A stretch of 64,000 nucleotides of DNA from CBDCZI01 sp965224495 (GTDB taxonomy: Bacteria > Bacteroidota > Bacteroidia > Cytophagales > JAAEPT01), in the NCBI GenBank assembly GCA_965224495.1, contig CBDCZI010000014.1, forward strand, positions 62,001 to 126,000, read 5' to 3'. Under the pieces are notes generated by a model that was given only the letters and a program-made list of their open reading frames with translations, made no database searches and was not told the origin of the DNA. Both the position numbers and the translations under genes were made by a program. Shown here in pieces: positions 26,917 to 35,654 of this stretch (position 1 is the first letter of the stretch; every line of letters starts with the position of its first letter).

Positions 26917-26967
26917 TAATCTTAATGACGATTACTGGTAGCAATATGTTGTAGGTAATAAAACCAA
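26917..26967 (+). repeat. attC-like site 0 (upstream border of cassette 1)
   Basis: A perfect 11-bp inverted repeat, TACCAGTAATC (26921-26931) with GATTACTGGTA (26940-26950), is followed by GCAATA and TGTTGTAGGTA (26957-26967). The last string is the exact reverse complement of TACCTACAACA (27744-27754) at the other end of the following gene, the R'/R'' relation expected of an integron cassette. Confidence 0.5.
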
Positions 26968-27771
26968 ATGAAATATCAGATTGAAAATATAATTGAAGAA
27001 ATATCTGTTTCTCAAGAGAAAATATGGATTAAATCTAATATTAAAGAATCTAAATTATTAGTTGACTATCTTAATAGTTTACCTGATATAATGCTAAATT
27101 CAAAGCAAACATTCTATGATGAGCAGAGGATACTGTTTAGTAAAGTCAAAATATTTAATGAATTAGTAACTGAAGATGATAAATGGAACTATTTTGAAAA
27201 TCATTTCGGAGGCAATGCTTTAAAACCAAATACAAATAAATTTGGATGGTTAAGTTTACAGAATTATATACCTAACGTAGTAATTAATAGAAAGACCTTA
27301 ATTTGTCAGTTTGACTTTCTTTTAGATACTGAATTGAGTCCTTCACTTAAACTGGAATTTGAAAATTTAGTTCAACTAATAGAAGGTTATCAATTATTAA
27401 ATTTTGAATTAACAAAAAAATCTATAACAAATGAAATTGAAGATTTTTTATTTGTTATACTCTCAAATTGGCAAGACATTGATGAGCTGCAAAAATATGC
27501 GACATTAAAAGTTGGCTATGTCGATTCGAACAATGGATTCGGTGTAGTATACAAAAATGAAATTGATTTTGAAACAACAATTGAAGTTCCGGAAAACCAC
27601 ATATTACTTTTCGCAGAAAATATAAGCAACAAAGAGTTTACCATATCTGAAAATGATTACCTCTTACTTCTAATAAAATACTTAAAGAAGAAGACTACGA
27701 AAAAAATAACTTTAAGAATAAAACAAATGAATGTTAATAAAACTACCTACAACACTGTATATAGCAAATAG
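26968..27771 (+). CDS. Hypothetical protein in integron-like cassette 1
   Basis: The 267-residue protein (MKYQIENIIEEISVSQEKIW...) has no signal peptide or membrane helix and I do not recognise a domain. It is acidic and rich in Asn, Ile and Lys. The start ATG is immediately preceded by the cassette core, and the last codons overlap the left arm of the next attC-like site, leaving almost no spare DNA. Such tight packing of a single orphan gene is typical of integron cassettes. Confidence 0.75.
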   Translation: MKYQIENIIEEISVSQEKIWIKSNIKESKLLVDYLNSLPDIMLNSKQTFYDEQRILFSKVKIFNELVTEDDKWNYFENHFGGNALKPNTNKFGWLSLQNYIPNVVINRKTLICQFDFLLDTELSPSLKLEFENLVQLIEGYQLLNFELTKKSITNEIEDFLFVILSNWQDIDELQKYATLKVGYVDSNNGFGVVYKNEIDFETTIEVPENHILLFAENISNKEFTISENDYLLLLIKYLKKKTTKKITLRIKQMNVNKTTYNTVYSK

Positions 27772-27935
27772 GGCGTTCAGTGATAAATTGAAAGTTCAGA
27801 GCCACTTACAAAGTCCGCCAAATATAAAATTTGGCTTTTAATATGAAAAAATAAAAACAAAATATTTATATTTGGCTAAGTGCAAGATTGAAAGTTCAGT
27901 GCTTTCTTCTGCCCTACTTGCCATATACTAAACGT
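27744..27935 (+). repeat. attC-like site 1, interrupted by IS1182-family element at its core
   Basis: R'' TACCTACAACA (27744-27754) and L'' TATATAGCAAATAGGGC (27758-27774) are followed by an internal region. L' GCCCTACTTGCCATATA (27911-27927) is complementary to L'' at 15 of 17 positions. The site then reads CTAAACGT, where the IS has entered. After the IS it resumes as ACGTTAGCAAC (29600-29610). The interior shares motifs with site 2 (ATTGAAAGTT; ATGAAAA.ATAAAAACAAAA). At about 190 bases it is longer than most attC sites. Confidence 0.6.
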
Positions 27936-29599
27936 CAGACTGTCTAATAACTATAAGCGAAATTAGTTATCACATAGTTTGTTGTAAAAGGTATAAATAG
28001 CTATCTTTAAGCTATGAGCTACATCACTGGATTTGACAGAAACCAAGCTGTTTTGATACCCGAAACTATAAACCAACTTATTGATACAAACAATCCTGTT
28101 AGGTTTATTGATGTTTTTGTTGATTCTCTTCAAACGGCAGATTTTGGTTTTAGAAACCCTAACAGAAATACAAATGGCAGACCGCCATTTCACCCCAAAG
28201 ACTTATTAAAGCTATATATTTATGGCTATTTGAATAAACTAAGATCATCAAGAGCCTTGGAGAAAGAGTGCAAGCGAAACATAGAACTCATTTGGCTAAT
28301 CAAGGGATTAGTACCTGACCACAATACGATTGCTAATTTCAGAAAGAACAATCCTAAAGCGATTAAAAAAGTATTTAGAGCTACAGTCAATATAGCTAAA
28401 AACTTAGATTTGATTGGTGGTGTTTTACTTGCTGGTGACGGGACAAAATTAAGAGCTCAGAATTCTAAAAAGAATAATTACAATCAAAAGAAAATAGACC
28501 GACACATTGCTTATATCGAAACCAAATTAGCAGAGTATTGTTCGTTATTAGAATCAGCAGACGGAGACCAGAAAAAACAAATCCAAGCGAAGATAGAGAA
28601 GCAAAATAAACATAAAAAACAGTACTTAGCAATTGAAAAACAACTTGAGGAAACAGGAGAAAAACAAGTATCTACCTCTGACCCTGAGGCACGACAATTA
28701 GTTATTAGAGGTGTTGTTACTGAGGTTTGCTACAATGTTCAATCTACAGTTGATGCTAAAAACAAAATTCCTATTGATTATAAGGTTACCAACAAAAACG
28801 ACAAACAGGCAATGACAGACATGGTGAAAAGTGCCATTGATATCATAGGAAGCAATGAGTTTAACGCCGTTTTTGATAAGGGGTATTACACAGCTGAACA
28901 AATTCACGACACTCAAAAACTAGGTGTAACCACTCATGTATGTGTTCCTGCACCAGCCTCTAATGCGCCGGACAAATCATATAATGTAAGTGAATTTAAA
29001 TACAATACAGAGAAAGACAGCTATACCTGCCCCGCAGGAAATACATTAACAACTAATGGTAATTGGTACAACAAACGAGTATATAAAGTCAAGCAATATA
29101 AAACCAATAAATGTAAAGCATGCCCGGTAAAATCTAGCTGCACAAAATCTAAATCACAACGAATAATCGAACGTCACCAATTTGCAGAAGCACTAGTTAT
29201 TAACAAACAAAACATAGCGAAGAACCCAGAAATCTACGCACAAAGACAAGCTGTGGTTGAGCACCCTTTCGGGACAATGAAAAGGTCTTGGGGATTTGAC
29301 TATATCATGACAAAAAAATCAAAAAAACATGCTTCCGCAGATGTTGGTCTTATCTTCATAGCCTACAATCTTAAAAGATTGATGAATATCATAGGTATAA
29401 CGGGGTTATTAGAGGTAATAACCTCCTTTTTTCATCGTTTACACTCTGTTTATCTCTATTTCTTCATATATCACTCTATTAAGCTAAAAAACAGAGTCTC
29501 TTCTAGCTTTTTTACTTTGTCCCAGATTTCTATATTTTAGTCGTACTTTTCTGTATTTTTGAATACTAACAAAAAAAACGGAGGTTTTTAGACAAGCTG
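27936..29599 (+). mobile_element. IS1182-family insertion sequence, complete
   Basis: The 1664-bp element has ends CAGACTGTCTAATAAC (left) and, on the other strand, CAGCTTGTCTAAAAAC (right). It is flanked by the direct repeat ACGT (27932-27935 and 29600-29603); a 4-bp duplication fits IS1182. It contains a full-length transposase and sits in the crossover core of attC-like site 1. Confidence 0.85.
28014..29540 (+). CDS. IS1182-family transposase (DUF772 N-terminal domain)
   Basis: DDE transposase of 508 residues starting MSYITGFDRNQAVLIPETIN. The DUF772 region has GRPPFHPKDLLKLYIYGYLNKLRSSR, then VPDHNTIANFRK. The catalytic region includes LLAGDGTKLRAQNS (first Asp), NAVFDKGYYTAEQI (second Asp) and VVEHPFGTMKRSWG (Glu). 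A cysteine pair, CKACPVKSSC, precedes the last motif. The frame is intact with a normal end, so the element may be active. A 5' fragment of a nearly identical copy lies at 30606. Confidence 0.93.
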   Translation: MSYITGFDRNQAVLIPETINQLIDTNNPVRFIDVFVDSLQTADFGFRNPNRNTNGRPPFHPKDLLKLYIYGYLNKLRSSRALEKECKRNIELIWLIKGLVPDHNTIANFRKNNPKAIKKVFRATVNIAKNLDLIGGVLLAGDGTKLRAQNSKKNNYNQKKIDRHIAYIETKLAEYCSLLESADGDQKKQIQAKIEKQNKHKKQYLAIEKQLEETGEKQVSTSDPEARQLVIRGVVTEVCYNVQSTVDAKNKIPIDYKVTNKNDKQAMTDMVKSAIDIIGSNEFNAVFDKGYYTAEQIHDTQKLGVTTHVCVPAPASNAPDKSYNVSEFKYNTEKDSYTCPAGNTLTTNGNWYNKRVYKVKQYKTNKCKACPVKSSCTKSKSQRIIERHQFAEALVINKQNIAKNPEIYAQRQAVVEHPFGTMKRSWGFDYIMTKKSKKHASADVGLIFIAYNLKRLMNIIGITGLLEVITSFFHRLHSVYLYFFIYHSIKLKNRVSSSFFTLSQISIF

Positions 29600-29630
29600 A
29601 CGTTAGCAACAATTAGAGAAAAGAAACCTA

Positions 29631-30335
29631 ATGAATGATAATGAAATAATAAATAAAGCGATTCAGGAATTAAAACAGTCTGAAAAGCCATATAAAATGT
29701 TCAAGGATTTCTCTTTTATGGATGGAATCGAATGGGGAGATGATAGGTTTCAAAAAATCAGATTCCTATTAGTAAAGTCTACACCATTTGAAAAACACAC
29801 AGATCACGCTTTAAAATTTTCAGAAATCGGACTTGATATATCTAATAATCATAAAGACTGGTTTGATTATAAAAAATCACTGAAACCAAAAAAGGAGTAT
29901 GTAAAGTGGATTGGAGTTATTATTGCCGCCTTATCACTAATTTGGAATGTTTATCAAAACAAAATCACCAACGACTTAAAGACTGAAAACAAGGCTATTC
30001 AAGACAAGTTTGAACTAATGAGTAAGAGTAATGAACTTCTTGGATTTAAGACTACTTTTTTAGCTGAATTAGGGGATGAAAAATATGATGACCTTGAAAA
30101 AAAGGTTAAAAACAAGGCTATTGAAACAAAATATCTTAATGACATAATTTATGTTTCATATTATGAAGAAGTTAATGCTTGCGGACAATACAGTGGAGTG
30201 ATTAATACATCAAATGACACTATAAATTTAAAGTTAAATTTAATCTCAGATGAAGTTTGTACATCTTTAGCTATTGAAAAAGTCACATTCATTATCAATA
30301 ATTCTGATAAAAAGAAGAAAGTAATAATAAAATAA
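29631..30335 (+). CDS. Hypothetical single-pass membrane protein in integron-like cassette 2
   Basis: The 234-residue protein has about 100 charged N-terminal residues, one membrane helix (YVKWIGVIIAALSLIWNVYQ, about 98-117), a coiled-coil-like stretch (KITNDLKTENKAIQDKFELMSKSN) and a C-terminal beta-rich part with two cysteines. No known domain recognised. The helix in the middle of a small orphan protein recalls some integron-cassette or defence-associated proteins, but no function can be assigned. Core sites flank the gene: GTTAGCAAC (29602-29610) before and GTTGCTAAC (30338-30346) after. Confidence 0.7.
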   Translation: MNDNEIINKAIQELKQSEKPYKMFKDFSFMDGIEWGDDRFQKIRFLLVKSTPFEKHTDHALKFSEIGLDISNNHKDWFDYKKSLKPKKEYVKWIGVIIAALSLIWNVYQNKITNDLKTENKAIQDKFELMSKSNELLGFKTTFLAELGDEKYDDLEKKVKNKAIETKYLNDIIYVSYYEEVNACGQYSGVINTSNDTINLKLNLISDEVCTSLAIEKVTFIINNSDKKKKVIIK

Positions 30336-30337
30336 AA

Positions 30338-30527
30338 GTTGCTAACATCACCTATAGTTAATGCGGGTTTTGGTGGGGAATTGAAAGTTTGAAGCAGTTA
30401 ATGAAAACCGCTAAACCTTTGGTTTAGCTTTTAAAAATGAAAAGATAAAAACAAAACACAAAGCTTTAGCTACGTGCCAAATTGAAAACTATCGCTTTTC
30501 AATCCCGCACTAACCATAGCTAGGCGT
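30338..30527 (+). repeat. attC-like site 2
   Basis: R'' GTTGCTAAC (30338-30346) is the exact reverse complement of the core GTTAGCAAC that opens cassette 2. L'' CCTATAGTTAATGCGGG (30351-30367) pairs with L' CCCGCACTAACCATAG (30504-30519) with few mismatches. The interior carries the same conserved strings as site 1. A truncated IS1182-family copy starts at 30528 directly after TAGGCGT, the position equivalent to the insertion in site 1. Confidence 0.6.
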
Positions 30528-30856
30528 CAGACTGTCTAAAAACTATAAGCGAAATTAGTTATCACATAGTTTGTTGTAAAAGGTATAAATAGCTATCTTT
30601 AAGCTATGAGCTACATCACTGGATTTGACAGAAACCAAGCTGTTTTGATACCCGAAACTATAAACCAACTTATTGATACAAACAATCCTGTTAGGTTTAT
30701 TGATGTTTTTGTTGATTCTCTTCAAACGGCAGATTTTGGTTTTAGAAACCCTAACAGAAATACAAATGGCAGACCGCCATTTCACCCCAAAGACTTATTA
30801 AAGCTATATATTTATGGCTATTTGAATAAACTAAGATCATCAAGAGCCTTAGAGAT
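30528..30856 (+). mobile_element. IS1182-family element, truncated 5' copy
   Basis: From the left end CAGACTGTCTAAAAAC through the first 80 or so transposase codons (ATG 30606) the sequence is nearly identical to the complete copy at 27936. It breaks off near 30856. The right end is missing, and the sequence continues into an IS1595-family fragment. Confidence 0.85.
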
Positions 30857-30864
30857 GTTCTTTC

Positions 30865-30978
30865 TTCAAAAATATATTTACTCGCTTAAGTCAGTTACCA
30901 ACTGATGAAAAAGAAATTCTTGTAGAGAAATTGAAGTTTCAAATTTTAGAGAACAAGAATACTTACCAATCAAAAACA
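30865..30978 (+). mobile_element. IS1595-family transposase fragment
   Basis: These 114 bases match the first codons of the IS1595-family transposase at 4184 (LFKNIFTRLSQLPTDEKEI ... NKNTYQSKT) on the opposite strand with a few differences (e.g. GAGAACAAG for GAAAACAAA). It is therefore a relic of a related copy, fused to the truncated IS1182-family element. Neither fragment can move alone. Confidence 0.85.
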
Positions 30979-31035
30979 GCTAACACCTTACCTCAAACAC
31001 AAAAACACACAATAAATTTTATATTTGTAAATAGA

Positions 31036-31494
31036 CTAATAAGTTCTGTTTTCTTGGTCAGAAGCTACCCATTCGCCAAAAGACGTCGCTGTTTCATATA
31101 ATTTCAATGCTTGTAATGTTATACCTTCAGGTAATCGTGTTTTAATTCTCTCAGCAAAATCACACAACATATTTTCACATGTAGGTTGGTAATCTACCAA
31201 AATAATATTTGCTCCTGCATCGCCATCTATTTTTTCTTGTTCCGCTTTTTTATTCAATACCAACGCGTGGTCTAAACGATAGACAATCTCTTCGTTCACT
31301 ATTTTCTTCAACTCTTTAAAATCAATTAAAAGTCCATCATCTGGTGCTGAAGTCTTGTTTTTAGGTAATCCTTTTATTGTAACGTGTAATTTGTACGAAT
31401 GTCCATGGATATGTTTACACAAACCATTATAGTTGTATAAAGCGTGTGCCATTTCAAAATCAAATATCTTTGTTAAGCGAATTATTTGTCTCAT
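31036..31494 (-). CDS. queD: 6-carboxytetrahydropterin synthase (QueD/PTPS family)
   Basis: Converts dihydroneopterin triphosphate to 6-carboxy-tetrahydropterin in queuosine/7-deazaguanine synthesis. The 152-residue protein has the zinc His motif FEMAHAL, CKHIHGHSY with two more zinc His and the catalytic Cys, RLDHALVLN, and PTCENMLCDFAERI. No other queuosine genes are adjacent. It is transcribed alone, away from the cassette region. Confidence 0.92.
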   Translation of the reverse strand: MRQIIRLTKIFDFEMAHALYNYNGLCKHIHGHSYKLHVTIKGLPKNKTSAPDDGLLIDFKELKKIVNEEIVYRLDHALVLNKKAEQEKIDGDAGANIILVDYQPTCENMLCDFAERIKTRLPEGITLQALKLYETATSFGEWVASDQENRTY

Positions 31495-31625
31495 AAGTAC
31501 AAAAAAACATTTTTAAAATGTACTTTATCATGACGGATGTCAGTTTCATGAAACAAGTTAAATTATTCGTTACCACAGAGGTTTTACGGTTTCCTTTTTT
31601 TTGTACGACACAATATATTCGCTTA

Positions 31626-32285
31626 TTACCTAATGGTCTCCCAAGAAATAACCTCGTTGAGGTAAACAGCTATTTTTTCTGCGTTTTCGATAACCATAAA
31701 ATGTCCTCCTCCTTCTATTATCATGGTTTTAGCTTGTGGGTTTGGTTTTAATAAACGGTCTTTTGTTCCGTGAATACGAATGAGGTTAGCAGGCACATCT
31801 GTATTTTTCCATGAAATAATTTGATTTATCGCCCATTTTAAAAACACTACGTCTGTATCCTCTATTATCTTACCGAGTAATTTTTTATGCTTTTTAGACT
31901 TTATTCCAAACAACCAATGAGCAAAGAAAGCAGGTGGTTTTAAAAAACGATTTGGAAGAAACGGAATAATGTTAATATAACGAAAAGCTCTAAAGGCTTT
32001 TGGTAATTCTTGTTTTGTGGCATTAGAACTAATAATAATTGTCTTCTTAGGAGCTAAGTATTTGTTTAACTCGACAGCTACCATTCCTCCAAAAGAGACA
32101 CCTACCAAAATAAAATCTTCTGAAGTGTCAATTTGTTCTTTAAAACGAAAAAGATATTCTTTAAATGGTTCTTTGGGTTTTGGTTGCAACCAAGCTAAAG
32201 GTGTTATTGGGGTTGACAAAAACTTATTTAATTCTTGATAAACTCGTTCGTCAGCTCCTAACCCTGAAATTCCGTAAACCTTCAT
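31626..32285 (-). CDS. Alpha/beta hydrolase
   Basis: The 219-residue cytosolic hydrolase has the nucleophile elbow GVSFGG (catalytic Ser), a C-terminal region with HGTKDRLLKP (likely acid Asp) and GGGHFMVIEN (catalytic His). The substrate is unknown. It follows a small membrane-anchored protein gene by 13 bases, suggesting a two-gene unit. Confidence 0.85.
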   Translation of the reverse strand: MKVYGISGLGADERVYQELNKFLSTPITPLAWLQPKPKEPFKEYLFRFKEQIDTSEDFILVGVSFGGMVAVELNKYLAPKKTIIISSNATKQELPKAFRAFRYINIIPFLPNRFLKPPAFFAHWLFGIKSKKHKKLLGKIIEDTDVVFLKWAINQIISWKNTDVPANLIRIHGTKDRLLKPNPQAKTMIIEGGGHFMVIENAEKIAVYLNEVISWETIR

Positions 32286-32298
32286 TTCTCTAACTTCT

Positions 32299-32541
32299 TT
32301 ATTTCTTTTTCTCTTCTTTATTTAACTCTTTGAAATATTTTTTCAGCCCTTTTTTTACTCCTACATAAGCCAATTTTCTTCCTAATTTGGTATTTACAAT
32401 GAAATTTGCCAAAAAAGGACTCATATCAGCTTCTTTTGCTAACTGTTTGGTTGTTACTTTCATCGTCTTATCGGGAATCAGAGCAATTGCCCCGACTACC
32501 AATACAACAATGACTAAGCTAATTTTAATGACTTTTTTCAT
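32299..32541 (-). CDS. Small membrane-anchored hypothetical protein
   Basis: The 80-residue protein begins with an uncleaved-looking signal anchor (MKKVIKISLVIVVLVVGAIALIP), followed by a basic helical tail (LGRKLAYVGVKKGLKKYFKEL). No domain is recognised. It directly precedes the hydrolase gene. Confidence 0.6.
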   Translation of the reverse strand: MKKVIKISLVIVVLVVGAIALIPDKTMKVTTKQLAKEADMSPFLANFIVNTKLGRKLAYVGVKKGLKKYFKELNKEEKKK

Positions 32542-32604
32542 CTTATTTTATTATTTCGGAAGAAGTAAAACTAACTAATAACTAAAGGAGGAACAGGTTT
32601 ACCG

Positions 32605-32671
32605 CGGCATAGGGATAGAGGCGGTATCCTTTGTGAGGAACGAACAAAGATATAGCCGAAAGCCCGACCCC
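32605..32671 (+). repeat. Dispersed structured element, copy 3
   Basis: Matches the copy at 817 at nearly all positions and is followed by TTGTGGGTATGCCCC, an ending shared with the copy at 43199. It lies between the helicase and the small protein gene. Confidence 0.65.
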
Positions 32672-32694
32672 TTGTGGGTATGCCCCTTATCTAT

Positions 32695-33810
32695 TTATCT
32701 AATTTTTCTTATTTCAATTTTCAAATCACGTTCTAATTGACGAATTAGATTCAACTCATTGTTCAAGATAAAGCTAATCGAAATCCCACGTTTACCTGCA
32801 CGACCTGTACGCCCACTTCGGTGTGCGTAATTTTCCAATTGCTCAGGTAGCTGATGATGAATAACATACGAAAGACCGTCAACATCAATACCACGTGCCG
32901 CAACATCGGTAGCGACCAACACTTGTAGTTTTTTATTTTTGAAAGCACGCATCACTTTGTCTCTTTCTTTTTGAGTCAAATCGCCATGAATAGCGTCTGA
33001 AGTGTAGTTTTTAGAAGCTATTTGCTTCGCTAATTTCTGTGCTCCTGCTCTTGTTTTACAAAAAACAACGCCTCTTGCTGCTCCTTGAGATTGTAAAAAT
33101 TGCACTAATAGATTCACTTTAGTTTCTATCGTACAGGTTAAAAATTGATGCTCAATTAATGTGTTTACGATATTTTTCTTATCTATCCGTACGCTTTCGT
33201 GCTCCACATCCATATAAGTAGAGATAATATCTTTTATCTCTTTTGGCATCGTTGCCGAAAACATCCAAATGTTACGAGCTACTTTTGGGTAAGTCAATAT
33301 TTTCTCTATATCAGGCTGAAACCCCATACTCAACATTTCATCTGCCTCATCAAGCACGACGGTGTTTACATTACTAATATCAAGTGATTTACGACTCAAA
33401 AGATCCATCAAACGACCTGGAGTGGCAACAACAACTTGTGTTGGACGTTTCAGTCGATCCATCTGACGGGCAATATGCTCACCTCCATAAACGCATTCTA
33501 TAAATACTTTTTCTGTCAAATACTTGGTGTATTTAAACAAGTGCTTTGCTATTTGTTGTCCTAATTCACGTGTTGGTGCGATAATTAATGCCTGAACTCG
33601 TTTATCTTTTGGATCAACACGTTGTAAAATAGGCAAACCAAAGGCAGCAGTTTTACCTGTACCTGTTTGTGCTTGTCCCACAAAATCGCCCCCTTCTTTG
33701 AGTAAATAAGGAATAGAACCTTCCTGTATTTCTGTTGGATTTATAATCCCAAATTCTTTCAATCCTTGGATGAGTTCTTTGCTCACTCCTAATTCTGCAA
33801 ATGTAGCCAC
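32695..33810 (-). CDS. DEAD-box ATP-dependent RNA helicase
   Basis: The 371-residue protein has the full helicase motif set: GISxxxxIQ-type Q motif (FGIINPTEIQ), AQTGTGKT, PTRELGQQ, TPGRLMD, VVLDEADEML, FSATMP, GDLTQKERD, ATDVAARGID and HRSGRTGRAGKRG. It ends shortly after motif VI without the basic tail or RNA-binding domain of DeaD/DbpA, so it is nearer RhlE-type core helicases. Likely role in ribosome assembly or RNA turnover, especially in the cold. Confidence 0.93.
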   Translation of the reverse strand: MATFAELGVSKELIQGLKEFGIINPTEIQEGSIPYLLKEGGDFVGQAQTGTGKTAAFGLPILQRVDPKDKRVQALIIAPTRELGQQIAKHLFKYTKYLTEKVFIECVYGGEHIARQMDRLKRPTQVVVATPGRLMDLLSRKSLDISNVNTVVLDEADEMLSMGFQPDIEKILTYPKVARNIWMFSATMPKEIKDIISTYMDVEHESVRIDKKNIVNTLIEHQFLTCTIETKVNLLVQFLQSQGAARGVVFCKTRAGAQKLAKQIASKNYTSDAIHGDLTQKERDKVMRAFKNKKLQVLVATDVAARGIDVDGLSYVIHHQLPEQLENYAHRSGRTGRAGKRGISISFILNNELNLIRQLERDLKIEIRKIR

Positions 33811-33880
33811 GCTATTTTATTAATATTTTCAATACAAAGGTACGTATTTACAATTGCTTTTTCGTACCTCCCCCCTCTTT

Positions 33881-34213
33881 TTACACTAAGGCTACTCCTT
33901 CAAACGCAACTCCTTGCCAACTGTATTTGATGAAATTACGGATATTTTGATGGTCTGTTCCTTCGGGATTTTTCAATACGTCGTTTCGGTAGTACTCACC
34001 AAAACAAGCTAACGTTTGCTCTTTAGAAAGGTTTTGAAGTTTCGCAAAAGCAAACAACTTACAAGAACCTGAGTTTTGTCCTGCCTCATTTACAGTGTCT
34101 CCATTTTTGAATTGCGTTGGCGTAAAAGTGTAATTTGCGTCTATTACTGCCATTGTATCGGCAAATACCAATGCTTCACTTCCTAATTTCGCTATAAATG
34201 CTTCTATTGTCAT
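33881..34213 (-). CDS. HopJ-family (type III effector-like) protein
   Basis: The 110-residue protein matches the HopJ family pattern (IDANYTFTPTQFKNGDTVNEAGQNSGSCKLFAFAKL ... CFGEYYRNDVLKNPEGTDHQNIRNF). Homologues are widespread in bacteria without type III secretion, so it is probably a housekeeping protein of unknown role, not an effector. It lies 8 bases after apbE. Confidence 0.88.
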   Translation of the reverse strand: MTIEAFIAKLGSEALVFADTMAVIDANYTFTPTQFKNGDTVNEAGQNSGSCKLFAFAKLQNLSKEQTLACFGEYYRNDVLKNPEGTDHQNIRNFIKYSWQGVAFEGVALV

Positions 34214-34221
34214 GCTTCCTT

Positions 34222-35277
34222 TTATTTAATTTTTATTGTTTCAAACCCTTTGGTCGAAAACTCTTTTACTGTTCCATTTTCTTGGTACAACAACATCGCA
34301 TCATATTGCGGGTTGGTCTCAAAAAACTGTTTTGCTTCTTTTAAAGTCATTACATTAACTGCCGTAGCTAAAGCGTCAGCTGTCATACAATCATCCGCTA
34401 ATACGCAAACACTTAACAAGTCTTGCTTGACAGGAAAACCTGTTCTCGGATCAATCGTATGCGAGTATTTCACTCCGTTTATTTCTTTTTGTTGCATGTA
34501 CGGGCCAGAGGTCGCCATCGCTCGGTCTTTCAACTCTACGTAACAATACGCTTCTTTCCGTAATGCTTTTTCTTTTTCTGGATATAAGATTCTTAACGTC
34601 CATTTCACGCCATCAGGTTTTATACCTTTTGCCAAATCTTCTCCTCCTATTTCAATTAGGTATGACTTTATTCCTTTTTCGTCTAACAGTTCACCAACCA
34701 AATCTACGCCGTAACCTTTGGCTATTGCCCCAAAACCCAAAGCCATAGATGATGGACTAGTTAACTGATTTTCATTAAATTTTATTTTAGAAAAACCTAC
34801 CAGTTGTTTGGTTTGATTAATTGTTACTGTGTCTGGAAAACCTTCTATTTCCTTGTAACCAAACCCCCACAAGTTCACCAAAGGCATTACTGTTGGGTCA
34901 AATGCTCCGTTGCTTAATTGGTATATTTCTTTACTTTTTTCTAACACCGCAAACAAATACGGAGACAACTCATTCACTTTGTTTACTTGGTTAAATTTGG
35001 ATATTTCAGAGTTAGGGATATAGGTAGATAAATGCTTACTAAAGTCGCTCAACAAACTATCTACAGCAGGTTTTACATCTCTTTTTTCATCGTCATAATA
35101 AACAATAGAATAAGACGTACCCATTGTTTCTCCTTTAATAAGGATACGGTTTACGTGTGCTTCTTTCCATTTTTCTTGTTCAGATTCTTTGTTTTGTTTG
35201 CGGCAATCATAGACCACAGACATTGCCAAAATAAGTAAGAAAGGATAAACTTGACCCCATTTGATTTTTTTCATCAT
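34222..35277 (-). CDS. apbE: FAD:protein FMN transferase, lipoprotein-like (ApbE)
   Basis: Attaches FMN through a phosphoester to Thr of flavoproteins such as Na+-NQR subunits. The 351-residue protein starts with a hydrophobic export signal with a Cys shortly after it (SVVYDCRKQ). It then has GETMGTSYSIVYYDD, LVNLWGFGY, GAIAKGYGVDLVGELL, IGGEDLAKG, and the metal-binding SHTIDPRTGFPV plus DDCMTADALATAVNVM. The periplasmic location fits the signal. It forms a unit with the HopJ-like gene. Confidence 0.93.
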   Translation of the reverse strand: MMKKIKWGQVYPFLLILAMSVVYDCRKQNKESEQEKWKEAHVNRILIKGETMGTSYSIVYYDDEKRDVKPAVDSLLSDFSKHLSTYIPNSEISKFNQVNKVNELSPYLFAVLEKSKEIYQLSNGAFDPTVMPLVNLWGFGYKEIEGFPDTVTINQTKQLVGFSKIKFNENQLTSPSSMALGFGAIAKGYGVDLVGELLDEKGIKSYLIEIGGEDLAKGIKPDGVKWTLRILYPEKEKALRKEAYCYVELKDRAMATSGPYMQQKEINGVKYSHTIDPRTGFPVKQDLLSVCVLADDCMTADALATAVNVMTLKEAKQFFETNPQYDAMLLYQENGTVKEFSTKGFETIKIK

Positions 35278-35432
35278 TGCTCTAAATTTGCAACAACAAA
35301 GATAGGTATTTGTTTTTCAAGAGTTCTGTAGGCTCTCTTATTTATTTGGAGCATCCCCTTACTATTTTATGTTTTTTTGGTTAGTAAAAATAAAGAACCA
35401 ACTATAAATCACCTCTACAAACCACAGAGAGC

Positions 35433-35500
35433 GGGGCCGGGCTTTCTGCTATATCTTTGTTCGTTCCTCACAAAGGATACCGCTGACAATCCCTATGCCG
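35433..35500 (-). repeat. Dispersed structured element, inverted copy
   Basis: On the minus strand it reads CGGCATAGGGATTGTCAGCG, then GTATCCTTTGTGAGG and AACAAAGATATAGCAG, ending AAGCCCGGCCCC, with one base different from the usual GACCC tail. It fills most of the 330-base gap upstream of the hybrid kinase. Confidence 0.6.
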
Positions 35501-35654
35501 TTGTTAGACGACAGACCATAGACGACAAACAAGAGCTGACTTTCTATCGTCTGTGTGTTTCTTACTAAAACCACAACTGTTTTAGCTAGGTAGCTAACAA
35601 CCTTTATCTTTGTTTCAACGTATAAAACTGCTTATAACCATACTTTTACCTTTG

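Noticed and set aside
26165..26960. A missed gene in the 800-base gap after ppc
   Set aside because: All frames are short and interrupted; content is dispersed repeats.
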